Source of the DNA: Pholiota molesta | Taxonomy: Eukaryota > Basidiomycota > Agaricomycetes > Agaricales > Strophariaceae | Assembly: GCA_014925825.1 (NCBI GenBank) | Contig: JACGCK010000006.1 | Span: forward strand, 124,001-188,000 | DNA length: 64,000 nucleotides | Direction: 5' to 3' | Made by a program: the position numbers and the translations under genes | Shown here: positions 1-11,969 of the stretch, in pieces | Numbering within the stretch: position 1 is the first letter of the stretch | Layout of the letters: every line of letters starts with the position of its first letter | Notes under the pieces: model-generated | What the model saw: only the letters and a program-made list of their open reading frames with translations | What the model was told of the DNA's origin: nothing | Databases searched by the model: none

Positions 1-37
1 CGTACTCATGCTAGTTCATTTCGACTTTTCTCCTCAG

Positions 38-3000
38 TTAAATGTATGACTGCCGTCGTTCTGTTTTTCGGGCCGTCCTAAACCATCTGGTTTCTTCTAA
101 GGTGATAGTGCAAATATGCCGGGGAACATATGCACAAACTGTCAACTCTCCAATGTCGAATGTACGCACGATATCCCTCGACAGCCCAAGGTATTTCAGC
201 TTCACTGAAGGACACAAGTCTGTGGATACCACTGATTAACGGAACTAGAAATCCGAAACCCAGGCAATGTAGGCATCTCTGTGACACTTGGTTGATTTAT
301 AGACAGGCTAACAGCTTCATAATATTCCAAGATATATTGAAGAATTAGAAAAGAAACTTCAGAAGATGCAACATTGCTTCAAAGCGTAACTATATCTAAT
401 TTATACAATGTCCGTCGCTCAACTTACCTCAAGAATTCTAGACATACCCAGGTGAAGACATCGACCACTTGGTAGATATGGTGTCAGATTCGACCTCAGA
501 AAACTCTACTCCTGACCCAACTTCCCTGGCTTCTGGATCCTCGGGCCATACGGATCTCAAGTACTCTGTTCTTCAATCCGTACCGAAGAACCTCAAGTCA
601 ACGGCATCGAATTCCAATGAATTGACGGATGATAATGAATCGTCGGAAGGAGATGATCTTGAACATATTGCCCTTTCAAAACATCTCAGGGAACTTTCCC
701 TTGATACTGTCGATGATAGATTTTTTGGCCCATCGAGGTAAGACACATCGAACTTTTACGCATAACCAGCTGTTCACCGCATATCGCAGTGGTTTCATGT
801 TTTTCAAACAGACATCAACGGCAAAGGGCGAACTGACCGGAAAACCAAGCAAACCAGATCCGAACAATTTTAGGAGGCCTTTATACTGGAATGTCCGACC
901 AGTGCGTTCGCAAAAATACTCTTCGAGCATAAGGATTCACTAAGATCATGATCATCGTTTCGTAACATATAACAGTGGGAACTTGCATTTGCGACTACTG
1001 AAGAACCGCATTATATTTACCCCGATCAAGATTTGCTTCAAACTCTAGTCTTCATCTATTTTGACAAATTCAATCCATTCTATCCGCTCCTCCACCAACC
1101 AACCTTTCTGAGAATGCTAAAGTCAGGCGAACATCACCGAAACCCTGCATTTGGCATGACGGTCCTTCTTGTCTGCGCTTGTGCATCTCGATACTCTGAT
1201 GACCCACGAGTAATGATGCCTGGCGATTTATCTGGGTTTTCTTCTGGCTGGAGATTCTTTTGTCAAGTCCCAATGCATAGGAATCAGTTGCTTTATAGGA
1301 CTACAGTTCACGATCTACAATATTATGCTGTGAGTGACCCAAACCCTTTCACGATCGTGAATTTATATTCACAAAAGTGGCCTAGCTTGCGTTAATATAT
1401 CTTCATGGTACATCCATTCCCAATACCGCCTACAACATCTTGGGTTTGGGGATGCGTCATGCACTCGAGAAAGGCATTCATCGTCGAAAACCAAATTTTC
1501 ATAAACCTACTGCTGAGAATGAATTGCTGAAACGAGCATTTTGGTTGAGTCCCATCATCATATGGGTTTTACGTCGTTAACAATATATTTTATTAGGTGT
1601 TTAGTTGCCGTCGACCGCTATATGAGCTCTTTTCTTGGCCGCCCCAGTATGATACATGACGAGGAGTGAGTCTGAAAACATATTTTGCAATATCGTTATT
1701 CACTTGCCCAAAGCTTTGACGTAGATTATCCTATTGAATGCGACGACGAATATTGGGACAATGATAACTCAGAACAAGCATTCAGACAACCTCCTGAAAA
1801 ACCTTCCACAATTACGGCATTCGTTTGGAGTTTGAAGCTTTGCCAAATGCTAGCATTCACCTGTCGAACTTTGTACTCTACCAAAAAGTCGAAGGTACTA
1901 TCTGGCTTGACTGGAAATGAATGGGAAGGTCGAATCGTCAATGAACTTGCCACCTCTATGAGTAAATGGAAAGAATCACTTCCTTATTTCTGTCAGTCAC
2001 TTTTTGCACATCCATCTACCTGCTTCCTAACAGACAGAAATAGTGCGCTGGAATCCGGACACTCAAAACGCTATCTTTTTCCACCAATCTGCATATTTGC
2101 ATGCGACCTACTATTATATCCAAATCCAAATTTACCGACCCTTTTTAACCAAAAAATCCGCCCTTTCCTTCCCCGCCCTAGCAATATGTACGAACGCCGC
2201 GAGATTGTGTGCGGATACGCTTGAAGTGACAGCTACAAGAGGCATCCGCATTACTACACCCAATCTGATTGTTGAGCCAATTATCTCATAGACATTTCCC
2301 AATTCTGACACAGTTCCGACCAGATGGGTGGTGTTTCGGCTGGCCTAGTGATTGTGCTTAATATTCTGGGCAATGAACAATCTGGTCTGGCTGATTCTGA
2401 GAAAGAACACTGTAATCTTCAGAAATGTGTCACCTTCCTAAAGCAGTGCGAACGAAGGTGCTTTCTCTCTCTCGTCAGTCATATGCTTTCTTTCTTACTA
2501 CCAATTCCAGATTCCCTATGGCGGGCAGATTGCGGTAACTCCTCCACTTCACCCGTATACCCTTGACTAATGTGCTCCATTAGTGACATGTTGAACGAAG
2601 TCGCTTCATTGAAAGATTATCCAACGACTACCAATAAGCGTCCAAGAGGTCCAACTGAAGGTCCCAAACGCCCTCAACAATTCTCAATGAAACATCTCAC
2701 CGCCGAATATCCAAGCAATGATACAGCGCTACCAGCCTTTAGTAGTGTTCCTTCTGATCCAAACACGACAATTTCTGGTACGGCATCGGTCATGTCTAAT
2801 AACTGGGACCTCAGCAATCTCTTACTTATGCAAATGGGCTATACTGTGCCTGGTTATGACTCGGAAAACCACGATGGGCAACAAGTCAAAGCAACTGCCC
2901 CTCTACACGATCCAGGCGCCATTTGGGTACCAGGTGTAACTGATGTGGATATCAATTCAGGGTTTGGACAAATAATCCACAGCGGGTATACAGGTGAACC

Positions 3001-3163
3001 GAACCCGAATACCGATGAGGGCTTTTCGTTATGGTCTGATATGCCTGCTACTTTCCATAGGTACATACTTTCATTTCCAGAATTTTGCTCTCGCGCTAAA
3101 TTATTGTTTTCTAGCATTGACGAATGGGACAAGTATCTTGCGCATGTTAATAGAAACTTTTGA
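38..3163 (+). CDS. Zn2Cys6 fungal transcription factor, XlnR-like (5' partial)
   Basis: Nuclear DNA-binding regulator with a zinc binuclear cluster followed by the fungal-specific middle homology domain. The gene enters from the left edge, so the start and the first half of the cluster are missing. Seen: the second half of the cluster (NMPGNICTNCQLSNVECTHD, about 116-175), a coiled-coil linker YIEELEKKLQKM near 332-370, an acidic Ser-rich linker (469-740), and the middle homology domain from about 975, with CASRYSDDPRV, PIECDDEYWDN and FPALAICTNAARLCADT. It ends with IDEWDKYLAHVNRNF. About ten introns of roughly 50-65 nt are needed, and their phases give one continuous family-like protein. 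The exons just after the cluster (about 190-330) are hard to join and are the weakest part. This is a large family in agaricomycetes and the target genes cannot be read from the sequence. Confidence 0.9.
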
Positions 3164-3520
3164 TGAGATTATCCATCTAGTTGAGGTGAAGAGGACTAGA
3201 ACCCATGGATTTATGTTCAGAATATTTTCCCATGTACAAATATATAAATTAAATGGATCCGACAAGGATTCGACAAGGATTCAAAGTAAATCACGGTCAG
3301 TTTTAGAACGGCTGGGGGCCTGGGGGTAAGTACTTAATGGAAAAGCCAGGGCAGCCGGCCCGTCCTGCCAACACGTGATCTACACATGCCAGGCGCCGAG
3401 GTTCTTCGTTCGCCTTCTCACTCTGAGGCTTTGTATAAGTTGAAGTTTGAGAAGGGTCTCCACTGCTCTCCAGCTCTAAGATCTTAGCTTTGATTTGGAG
3501 TCTTTTCCACCTTTGTTTCC
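3164..3520. other. intergenic, no gene seen
   Basis: About 360 bases between the regulator and the SNAPC3-like gene, holding the 3' end of one and the promoter of the other. No coding or RNA feature is recognised. Confidence 0.6.
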
Positions 3521-4916
3521 ATGAACCCCAATCTTGCTCACACGTTAGATTCACTTTTCGGACCTGCTTCGGATCCTATCGACGTATCAGCGTTTCTTGA
3601 ATCACCGCCCACAATCACCCCAAGTCCGCTTACTGACCAAGAAGACTTTACAACAGATGTTGTAGACGAGTGCAGGTATAGATCACACTCACTGTGCGGC
3701 GTTCCTGTTTTGAACTCAATTTCATTCAGTATTCAGGATGTGCGCAACTCGTTGAACAAAATATGGTCTAATCCTGCTCTATCTGCATACCTGATAAAAG
3801 ATCATGATCGTACTGTGACGGCCCTCTATACTCACAGCCAAAAATCCACGAAAAGCAGCCGAAAAACAAATCAACCTCCTCAGACTCTCTCAGCAGAAGT
3901 TGCCGACTTACACAAGAACTTGGAAGGTATAGCGTTGAGTAGTTTCAGGTACCCTTCCATCACTTTCTGTATTTCTCTATTCCGACCAGCGATCTAGATT
4001 GAGCACAGATGCGGCTCTGTTTATGCGCACGCCAAAAAACTCGGACCAGAACATATTACAATTACAGACATTGGTATCTAATATGTCTTTTTACAAAATG
4101 TTAACCTTTTAATGTTATGCAGAAAACAGCAACAGGCCCCAGCAAGATGGTCGGGGAACACGAAGCACTCCTTGTTATATCAGTTCATAGTAAAGTATCT
4201 TGGGGGCCAAGTTATGTAACTCGGACATCTCAGCATGCTTTTCTTTCTTCGCAAACTTTGCATGATGTGTATACCGCCATTCCTTGCGTATCGCGGGCTT
4301 TCCCCCCGGAATCAGGCGCTCAGGAGCGAGTTAAGAGCTGCGTCGTCTGTATTGAAGGTTTCGCATATGGCAGCGCAGTCGAAAATGAAGAGGCCGATTA
4401 TGCTAGGTGAGCAGTTCTTGTATATTACCTTCTAAATTGTGGTTTTAAGGCATTTTTGTAGCAAATTTCTCCAGCAAATTGAGATATCGAACAAAAAAAG
4501 CTTGAACATAAGCAAAGCCCCTGGTTCACTAGAAAGTACTGAATTATCCTCCCTTTCACTCCGTATCAATGAGCCGTATTGGTTAATTCATCAAGGCAAC
4601 TGTGAACACTTCTTGGTTATTGACCAGATCAGGTCAGTGCTCTAAAATGCGACTCGATTATTTTCTCAAAAACTACAGACTTCTTCACCCATTAGATCCC
4701 CGTTCCGGATACCCACTAACACTTCATATTACACCTCCCATCTTAGACGTATGTCGTGCATGCGCAAGAATTCCCGCTATTTGGTCCGTGGTAGGAGATA
4801 CCAGACTAGGCGAAAGTCCTTGCCTCTTATGTGGGCCGTGTTGGAAGAATATGGGTGTACCGGACGATAATAAAGTTGTCGTATTGCCATTGCCTGAATA
4901 TACATATTGCTCCTAG
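3521..4916 (+). CDS. SNAPC3/SNAP50-like snRNA-activating complex subunit
   Basis: Probable subunit of the complex that binds the proximal sequence element of snRNA promoters in the nucleus. Six exons join in phase: 3521-3675, 3730-3948, 3998-4073, 4123-4406, 4462-4632 and 4679-4916, giving about 380 aa. The C-terminal third carries the SNAP50 zinc-finger signature: HQGNCEHFLVIDQIR, then HPLDPRSGYPLTLH, then paired cysteines in VCRACARIPA and PCLLCGPCWKNMG, with an Asp-containing segment between the pairs. The N-terminal half is poorly conserved, as usual for the family. The start is the first ATG of the long exon, and an upstream exon cannot be excluded. The family call rests on the Cys/His pattern. 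The exact fungal complex is less certain, because SNAPc is reduced or absent in many fungi. Confidence 0.82.
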
Positions 4917-5131
4917 GACTCATCTTCTGCCAACGGAGAGCCATACTATTTTGGCCTATATGCGTCCATGCTACTCGATGATTTCTCCCATAAGAAAACA
5001 TAGCTCTGAAAAGTTGAATAATTGGTACCTGGCTCTGGCGGTGACTGTTACTGTTAGTGTCGTCACGATGATCACCTGATCGTTCTTATTCCTTCATTGA
5101 ATTGACCGTTCATGGGCCTTCTCCTAACCAA

Positions 5132-7803
5132 ATGGCTAATCCAACGTCAGCAAATCAGGTCGTAGAATTCTTAGAGCAATACGATGACGTGGTATCTTGG
5201 ATCAATGATACTTTAATTCCCAACGATGCCGACGATTTATCCCAGACGATAGACCTCACTGAGGTCGATCACCAAATAACACAACTCCTAACCACCCTCG
5301 ACATCGCATCCGAAGACACATCCGTTGAACTTGAACGAATAATCGATGATGTATCACGCGGTATTCCACGCCTTACGTATGACTTGCACTTCATGAAAGA
5401 CGGCGCCTCTACTCTCCAGAATGCCTTGTTGGGTGTATTACAGCGGTCGAAAGATGCTGTACCCAAAGAAACCAGTGTAGCACTGGACAATCTCCACCAA
5501 TTGGATGCTATCAAAGGGCGGATGGAGGCTGCGCGCGAGGTCCTGCGGGAAGCTGAGAGCTGGAGCACACTGGAGCATGAAGTGACTTCCCTTATCCAGG
5601 AGAAGAGTTACGCGAAGGCCGCAGAGAGGCTATCAGAGGCAAGCCGGAGCATGGTTGTATTCCAGAACACTCCTGAATATGATCCTCGACCACTCTTATG
5701 GTTACGCTACAAAACCAACTAGAAGCTGCCTTGAGTACTGCGTTGGTATCAGCAATCAACGCTCAGGATTCAGCCTCATGTCGGGAATATTTTTCTATCT
5801 TCTCCACTATTCAGCGCGAATCCGAATTCCGAAATTACTACTATGGTTCTCGAAGATCTGCTATTCTCGCTCTCTGGCAAAATGCATTTCTAGTGGACTG
5901 CGACCGATCCCCAGGTTCGGCAAATGATGGCGCTACACAAAGCTTCGCGGACTTCCTTCCAAAGTTCTACGCAAACTTCACGACGGTTCTTAACACCGAA
6001 CGGGCATCAATAAGTGCCATTTTTCCAGATCCCACTCCTACCTTGTCACAATTTATTTCATCAACTATGACCGCCTTGCAACCGACAGTCCCTCAACGTC
6101 TCGCCTCATATGCGGCATATCATGGAGAAGCCGCTCTAATACATCTCATCCCCGCGTTGCAAGCCACGGAAGAATTTGCCTCTAACATAGAGAAAGTCAT
6201 GGAAAAGATGAAATACGCAACATCCCCTTCTATGTCTTCTAGACGGATCAGTGTTTCTTCTTCAGAGAAACCACAAATACATCGCAGACGTTCGAGTCGA
6301 ATGTCCCTTTCTTTGAGGCCGAATCAACATCGACTGCCAAGCACAATGGGGGGTACAAGTGCTTACAATGAATCCGTGGACAGCATGGAATGGGACCAAG
6401 AGTTGTTCCAACCATTCCTAGATTTTCAGACGGACTACGGGTCCCTCGAGCGCCGCTTTTTGGATCACTCTTTGCTTGACATCATCTCGCGCGATACGAG
6501 GGACAAGGTTGCGACTTCAGATAGACCTCGTTTGTTTCGGGAACGAGCAGTCGATATCTTCGGTCTTGCAGAAGGTAGTATGGGGAGGTGCAAATCCTTT
6601 ACTTGTGGCTATGGTTCTGTTGGTCTTCTTCAAGCACTCGATGGCTTCTTCCAATCCTTCGTTGACATGTGGACAGCCGACATCCAAACAGAATCTTTCA
6701 ACCAAGGTTCGCTCACGAAAAACCCCGTGTCTGACAGCGAACTTTCAGACCTCGATTATACTCCACAGGATTGGTCCACCATCCAATTATCGCTGCATTT
6801 GCTCTCCTCTGCTAAAACTGTCTCCGACCGTCTAGCCATCTTCGAGACCAAATTACGAGCCTATTTGTCGCAAGTGGCAGCTCAATTTCGATTGTCGTTG
6901 AATGATTCGTCCAATTTTCCAATAGCCTCGAGTAAAGGGGAAAGTCAGCTGTTGGAACACTCGACACTCAATTCCGCCGAACTGCACACACTTCTAGCTA
7001 CTGTTGAAAATGAAGGCAACCCACGTGAACCTCCCTTTTCCGCATCTTTGCGGCTACAAGCTCCCGCACCTGTATCTACTCCGGAACCATTGCTCATTGA
7101 CGCCAAAAAGGCCTTGTCATTATTTGCACAGACCTGCCAAACCACAACGACCAAAACTATCTTATCACCTCTGCGCAATCATTTGATCGGATATGCGTCA
7201 TTGCCGGCATGGCGCTCAACAGTAGATCCCAATAGTGCCATATCTAGCAGTGACTTGCGGGTTCCGACATTCTCTTTATCTCATAGCCAAACTGTGCAAA
7301 GAGTCGCCGAAGGTCTACTCAACCTACCCCGTTTATTCGAGGTCTACGCAGACGATGACGCACTTGCATTTTCCCTTGATACACTTCCACACGTCGGCCC
7401 CGAATTGCTCCATAGCCTATCAGAGTACAACCACGAAATCCCCACTCAACAATCACATCGTAGAAGATCTTCAGTTTTCGTGAAACCTAGCGCCATCGAT
7501 CCAGAAGTTGTGTCGTCAGCTTGGCTGACATCGCTGGGTCATATATTTCTCGAATATTTCACATCCGATATTCTCCCTGCTATTTCATCATTATCTGTCG
7601 CCGGAGCTGCTCAACTGGCGTCGGATTTGGAGTACCTATCCAACATCGTTAGGGCCCTCAATGTCGAACACGACGCCCTTGAAAGATGGAAAAATTATGT
7701 CATCATGGATGTTGAGGAAGGCAAGAAAATCATTAACGAAAATAACTCTGATACATTAGACCCCGTTTTGGATCGCGTCGCTAAAATGCGGGGATGGAAG
7801 TAG
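5132..7803 (+). CDS. COG7: conserved oligomeric Golgi complex subunit 7 (apparent 1-nt frameshift)
   Basis: Subunit of lobe B of the COG tether, which captures retrograde vesicles at the Golgi. The protein is about 890 aa and largely intron-free. The N terminus (FLEQYDDVVSWINDTL) matches the start of COG7 proteins, followed by long helical segments. The segment around NTPEYDPRP and VTLQNQLEAALS matches the family motif 'DTPxY...LKNRLEAL'. These two halves lie in different frames: the first runs to a stop at about 5720, the second opens at about 5698. Adding one base near 5687-5700 makes one protein, and no intron fits. The ATG at 5132 is the first in frame; the frame is open a little further upstream but has no ATG. 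It ends ...DRVAKMRGWK. The frameshift is probably an assembly indel. Confidence 0.88.
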
Positions 7804-8530
7804 TACAGTAGGCCGTTGGGCGGAACCTGTTGTCGCAAGGTGGGTCGTCATCGTTTTAGACAAATCCATGATTATGCTCAAAGATCCTGTGTTTTCGGAA
7901 GAGTATTGTAACCTGCCTGTCTGATGTCAAAGGTGTCAAGTTGCGAAGCATCAACGGATGTTTACCCTCATCTTACTCTACTTAGCAAGATAAATCCATG
8001 GGATAAAATTTAGGGCTTTACAACCAATTGGACTCCATGCTTGCGACTCAAAAAACCTGATCAACCGGACCCGATGCACGGTAGGATGTTTTGTTCCTGA
8101 TATCAGGTATGAAGGTTATAAGGCTTGTACTTACATATCTGCTTTCGTGAGGCTGTCATCCCCACGACGCGGCTCAAACTCTATGTTAAACCGTGTCTTG
8201 ATTTGTCACGACCACGAGTTCAACCACGGGGATGGAGGCGCATTGAGCGTGCGGCTCGCGTATCTTGCCAACGACCAGTCGCTCGAGCGGAAAACATTAT
8301 CTCTTTCGCCAAAATAAAAAAAATAAATAAAAAAAGAGTTTACTTGACGAATAACAGCAAATTCAAAAGAGAGTGAAGAATCTACTTATGTAGAACGTCC
8401 GCCTGTGAATTCACGAACATTTATTTCGAATCATTCATTTACGTTCCTTATCAGATCTGACTCACTGAGTGCCTTGTGCCCTTATAATTGACGCCTATGT
8501 ACGCTCCGAAAAAATGATTTCTGGAGGGTT

Positions 8531-8585
8531 GGCGCCAGTTGGCGCCAGTTATGATGATCTTTTTCTTTCGCCAGTTATGATGATC
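8531..8585. repeat. short direct repeats
   Basis: GGCGCCAGTT occurs twice head to tail at 8531-8550. GCCAGTTATGATGATC then occurs at 8544-8559 and again at 8570-8585, separated by a pyrimidine-rich spacer. The unit GGCGCC is itself palindromic. It looks like local slippage or duplication, and no function is evident. Confidence 0.7.
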
Positions 8586-9969
8586 ATAGATTGTTATAGC
8601 GAAACACGCGATCTGTTTGGCAACTATAACCAAGTAGACACTGTATATATCAGTATATATTGAACTCCAAATATTACGTTCCATACTTATACGTACAGAT
8701 AGCCTTGCGACCGCACATACGGCATCTGTAGGCTGTAGCGGCGTAAACAGATATCCTTGATATTTTGAGTTAATGCGGTATAGACAGCTATCGCGCTTTT
8801 AATCCAATCATGGTGGCTTTAAATCGAGAACGGGGGTTGATCATGAGCAGTCTGCGAGCTCCTTGAAGTTAACGCTTTCCAAATTGGTTTGTCCTCACAA
8901 ACAATTTTTTGAAAAGTCTCCATATTCTTCTGGGGTGGTTGAGCAGTCCACACCCCTGACATGCCGACTGGACGACTGGAAATGATGGGGACCTGAGGGG
9001 ATTGATGCATCGCACCAGTATCGCACCTCGTATCTATTGGAAAGTCGACAGACGGCCAGCTATTCTCGAATTTGAGTTGCGCGCTCACTGACGTCAAGGA
9101 AAGGAAAGAAGATATAGTGAATATCGTCCTTACGAGCCTTTAAGTACGGTGAATAAACTATGAACGCCACTAGCAATGGTTGTGTTAAGGAAGAGCTATT
9201 AATTATGTAGGTGGCTGGCCCTATTCCAGGAACAGGTTCCTTATCCTGCAGGAGTGGATTACGAGATGGGGTCCAACTGTTGCTAACCGTGACGTTGATA
9301 TGTACGATAGATCCTTACTTACTACTCAGTTTTATTTGGATTGAATTAAGTATAATCTACAAGTAACTAATCTGGACGAATAACTCAGTGTTTCAATTAT
9401 ATCCTATCAGTGGGCTTGTCATCCAATTTGCGAAGTAACCGTATGGGTAGATTTAGCGCCAGATGAATAGAAATTGCCTACTGAATAAGAACTCTGAAGG
9501 ACAACGTTTTTACCCTTACTGAGATGACTTTATCAATCTCCTCCAGGAACGGTCTCCTGAGCTGGCCACCGGACTAAGGTACCCCACTTCGGAAATTCCA
9601 CATGGAGTAAAATAGCAATTAAAATACAAGGATCAAATGTGCTCCTGCAGACAGTGGAATGCGTCTAGTCCTTACATATATAGAGCAAATGCTGATGGAA
9701 TAGAATAAATAAATGCTCATGTTATCTCTGGGTCTGTGTAGATTTGTGTGCGCCTGACAGATCGGTTTTGCTGAGTACTGACATAGAAACATACGATCAT
9801 ACAGAACGGACGAACGTCATTTGTGAGCTTCAATTGGGAGTCGGAAGAAAGCCGTACCGTGCCTGTACTTTATCGTATTGCCCGACCCTGATCATTACAA
9901 TATACCCCCCGATTCATCGTACCTTCAGCACTGTAAGAGACTGTAAGTACCAAGCAGTGTCGGCTGCGG

Positions 9970-10013
9970 AGACTTCCAGACTAACTTCGTTAGGTTGAGA
10001 GGCCGAAGTCTCA
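9970..10013. repeat. nested inverted repeat
   Basis: GAGACTTC at 9970-9977 pairs with GAAGTCTC at 10006-10013. Inside lies a second small hairpin, CTAAC-TTC-GTTAG. It sits about 170 bases upstream of the C2H2 gene. It could be a folded RNA element, a protein-binding palindrome or chance. Confidence 0.5.
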
Positions 10014-10185
10014 GGAGCGGCATTATAACCTAACCAGCCATGAAAGTTGGACATGACATTCAATCATAATGTACTATCAGGCACGCACACAGGATTTATC
10101 CTATTCCTATAAGACCAGCAAAGTTAAACATCATAAACTTTGTTGACCTTGCTGTACCACTCACTTCGGAGTATTCCTTCCCACT

Positions 10186-11068
10186 ATGAACCAGAACAAG
10201 GTGCGTCGACATTTCATATTCGCGGCATGCAAGATGACGAGCGCCTAATGTCTTCAGTATTCATCGAATGCTCAGTGGAACGGCGCTTCACAGCAATATC
10301 CAACGGGGGTTACCGTTCCTTATGCACAGAATGGGTACTATCCTTCGATGTCTATGACCCCAAACGCGTCGCCCCAGCAAGGTCCACCAGTATATGCAGA
10401 CACAGATCCGCGTTCTGTGCAGGCGGCATATCAAGAGGTGTACTATAACAATTCGGCACATTATTCATCTCCTGTGAATCAACATGTTTACTCATCTGTG
10501 TCGCCGCCCGTGCCCATGAACTACGCTCAAGCTCAAAGTCTGCGTTCTGGTCATCATATTCCTCGTCCGCGATCAACGGTTCCTCAGACGGCGTATTCGC
10601 ATTCTCCGACGCACTCTTACTCGCATCCATATCCCCAGGCGCCTTCGTCGCCAACTCATCCGGTGCACCCCCAAATCGGACGGGTGCGATCAAATTCGCA
10701 GGTGTACGACCGTGCACCATCACCAACAGGATATGCACAATCCCCAGAGCCATACTACGCCGAAATTCCGATACCTCAGACAATTGGAATCTCATCAGAC
10801 TATCCAACATCATCGATTCGGCCATTCTCATGCGATCTATGTGCATTATCATTTAATCGTCAACATGATTTAAAACGCCATCGGGAAACGCACACCGGGG
10901 AGAAACCTTACCTGTGCAACGGCGGGTGTGGAAAAACTTTCACCAGAAAAGACGCATTAAAGCGTCACCAGGTGCGTTTCATACAGAGCTTGAAAGGGTG
11001 ACCGGTATTTACAATTCCGTTTATAGCTCGTTAAAAACTGCGGGAAAGTTGACGAGTCATGGGCCTAA
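10186..11068 (+). CDS. C2H2 zinc-finger protein, two fingers
   Basis: Probable nuclear transcription factor of 256 aa. Exons are 10186-10200 (15 nt, MNQNK), 10258-10971 and 11027-11068, all in phase. Residues 1-170 are low complexity, rich in Ser, Pro, Gln and Tyr, as in fungal activator or repressor tails. Two C2H2 fingers follow: FSCDLCALSFNRQHDLKRH, linked by the canonical ETHTGEKPY to LCNGGCGKTFTRKDALKRH. The second finger is completed across the last intron, and the protein closes with QLVKNCGKVDESWA. The short first exon is supported by the good intron 10201-10257 and by the in-frame join. No particular ortholog can be named from two generic fingers. The gene converges with NAA50. Confidence 0.85.
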
Positions 11069-11300
11069 CAATCGGGTCGTCAAAGGAGTGAATTTGGGGA
11101 TCGACGGCTTGACAATGAATGCTCATGCTAACAGTCTCCAGAATTTATCAGCATATTTTTTATTTTTAGTTTTAGATGTCCGATACATGATAATCTGGCT
11201 GATAGTTATTAGTACATTCGCAGTTGTTGGTCAGCATCGCGGTGATGAAACTGGTGGAGGCTGATGCTGACCTTAATCCTTGTATAATTATTGTAGATCG

Positions 11301-11969
11301 TCACGAGAATGTTTTCTCAAGTACCCATGCATCGTGGGGTGCGATCTTTTTGTAATAATCTTTGTGAATTTTAACTTCTGAGAACCCGTGTCGTTCGTAA
11401 AACCTCTTGGCATCATCGTTAGATACTTGGACATGCAAATAAATTTTGTCAATCTTGGGCTTTATATGGGTCGCGGCCGCGGCTAGCACCAGTTCCAGGC
11501 TCTGCGAGCCCAAAGTCCGCGAACGATAAGGCTGTCAAAGGTGAATATTGAGCTTGTCAAGAAAAGCTAATAAATAAATGGAACGAACGGCAAGGATCCC
11601 CATTGTCATAAGGTACAATATATTTTGATCATCCTTGTTTTCCAGACGACAGCAAATCGTTCCAACCTAAATGAACCTCTCAAGGGGTATGTTCAAGACA
11701 TATTTCAACTCGTTCACTCACTGGAATATCATTGTAATATACTAGAATTCCAGCATTAGTCAACACGTAAACACGTAATCTGTGAAGGATGTAAACGCAC
11801 CAAGTTGACAGAACTCTTCAACTTCCGGTAGCAGAATATCTGAGTAGAACTTTTCGCTGTACTTAATCGGGAAGAGAACCGAGTTTAGCTTGCGAACGGT
11901 TCCAAGGTTATTAGATGTAATTGGCGCGAAAGTAACGCGCGGTGAGGCTTTGACAGTTCCGTTGGACAT
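11301..11969 (-). CDS. N-alpha-acetyltransferase NAA50 (NAT5/San family)
   Basis: GNAT-fold acetyltransferase, the catalytic subunit of the cytosolic NatE activity that acetylates N-terminal Met on ribosome-associated chains. Four exons, read on the minus strand: 11969-11801, 11741-11722 (20 nt), 11666-11589 and 11531-11301, encoding 165 aa, close to the usual 165-170. Family segments in order: LNSVLFPIKYSEKFY (NAA50 substrate-side helix), YYNDIPVGTICCRLE, LYLMTMGILAPYRSRTLGSQ (acetyl-CoA loop, with a Gln where animal enzymes have Gly) and IYLHVQVSNDDAKRFYERHG. It ends DYYKKIAPHDAWVLEKTFS. Start and stop are clear. The 20-nt second exon (YYNDIP) is needed for continuity. Not to be confused with NAA10. 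Confidence 0.93.

Larger units (their letters stand above)
7804..10185. other. long intergenic region
   Basis: About 2.4 kb with no supported gene. It is AT-rich in places and holds the small direct repeats at 8531-8585 and a nested inverted repeat at 9970-10013, listed separately. Open frames here are short and show neither family motifs nor coherent splice-joined exons. A stretch near 8214 starting TGTCACGACC has a faint LTR look, but I found no matching end or target duplication. Confidence 0.5.

Noticed and set aside
8214..8780. Possible solo LTR beginning TGTCACGACC
   Set aside because: I could not find a matching CA end, a second copy or a target-site duplication.
10352..10852. 166-codon open frame antisense to the C2H2 gene
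   Set aside because: A shadow of the Ser/Pro/Tyr-rich coding exon.
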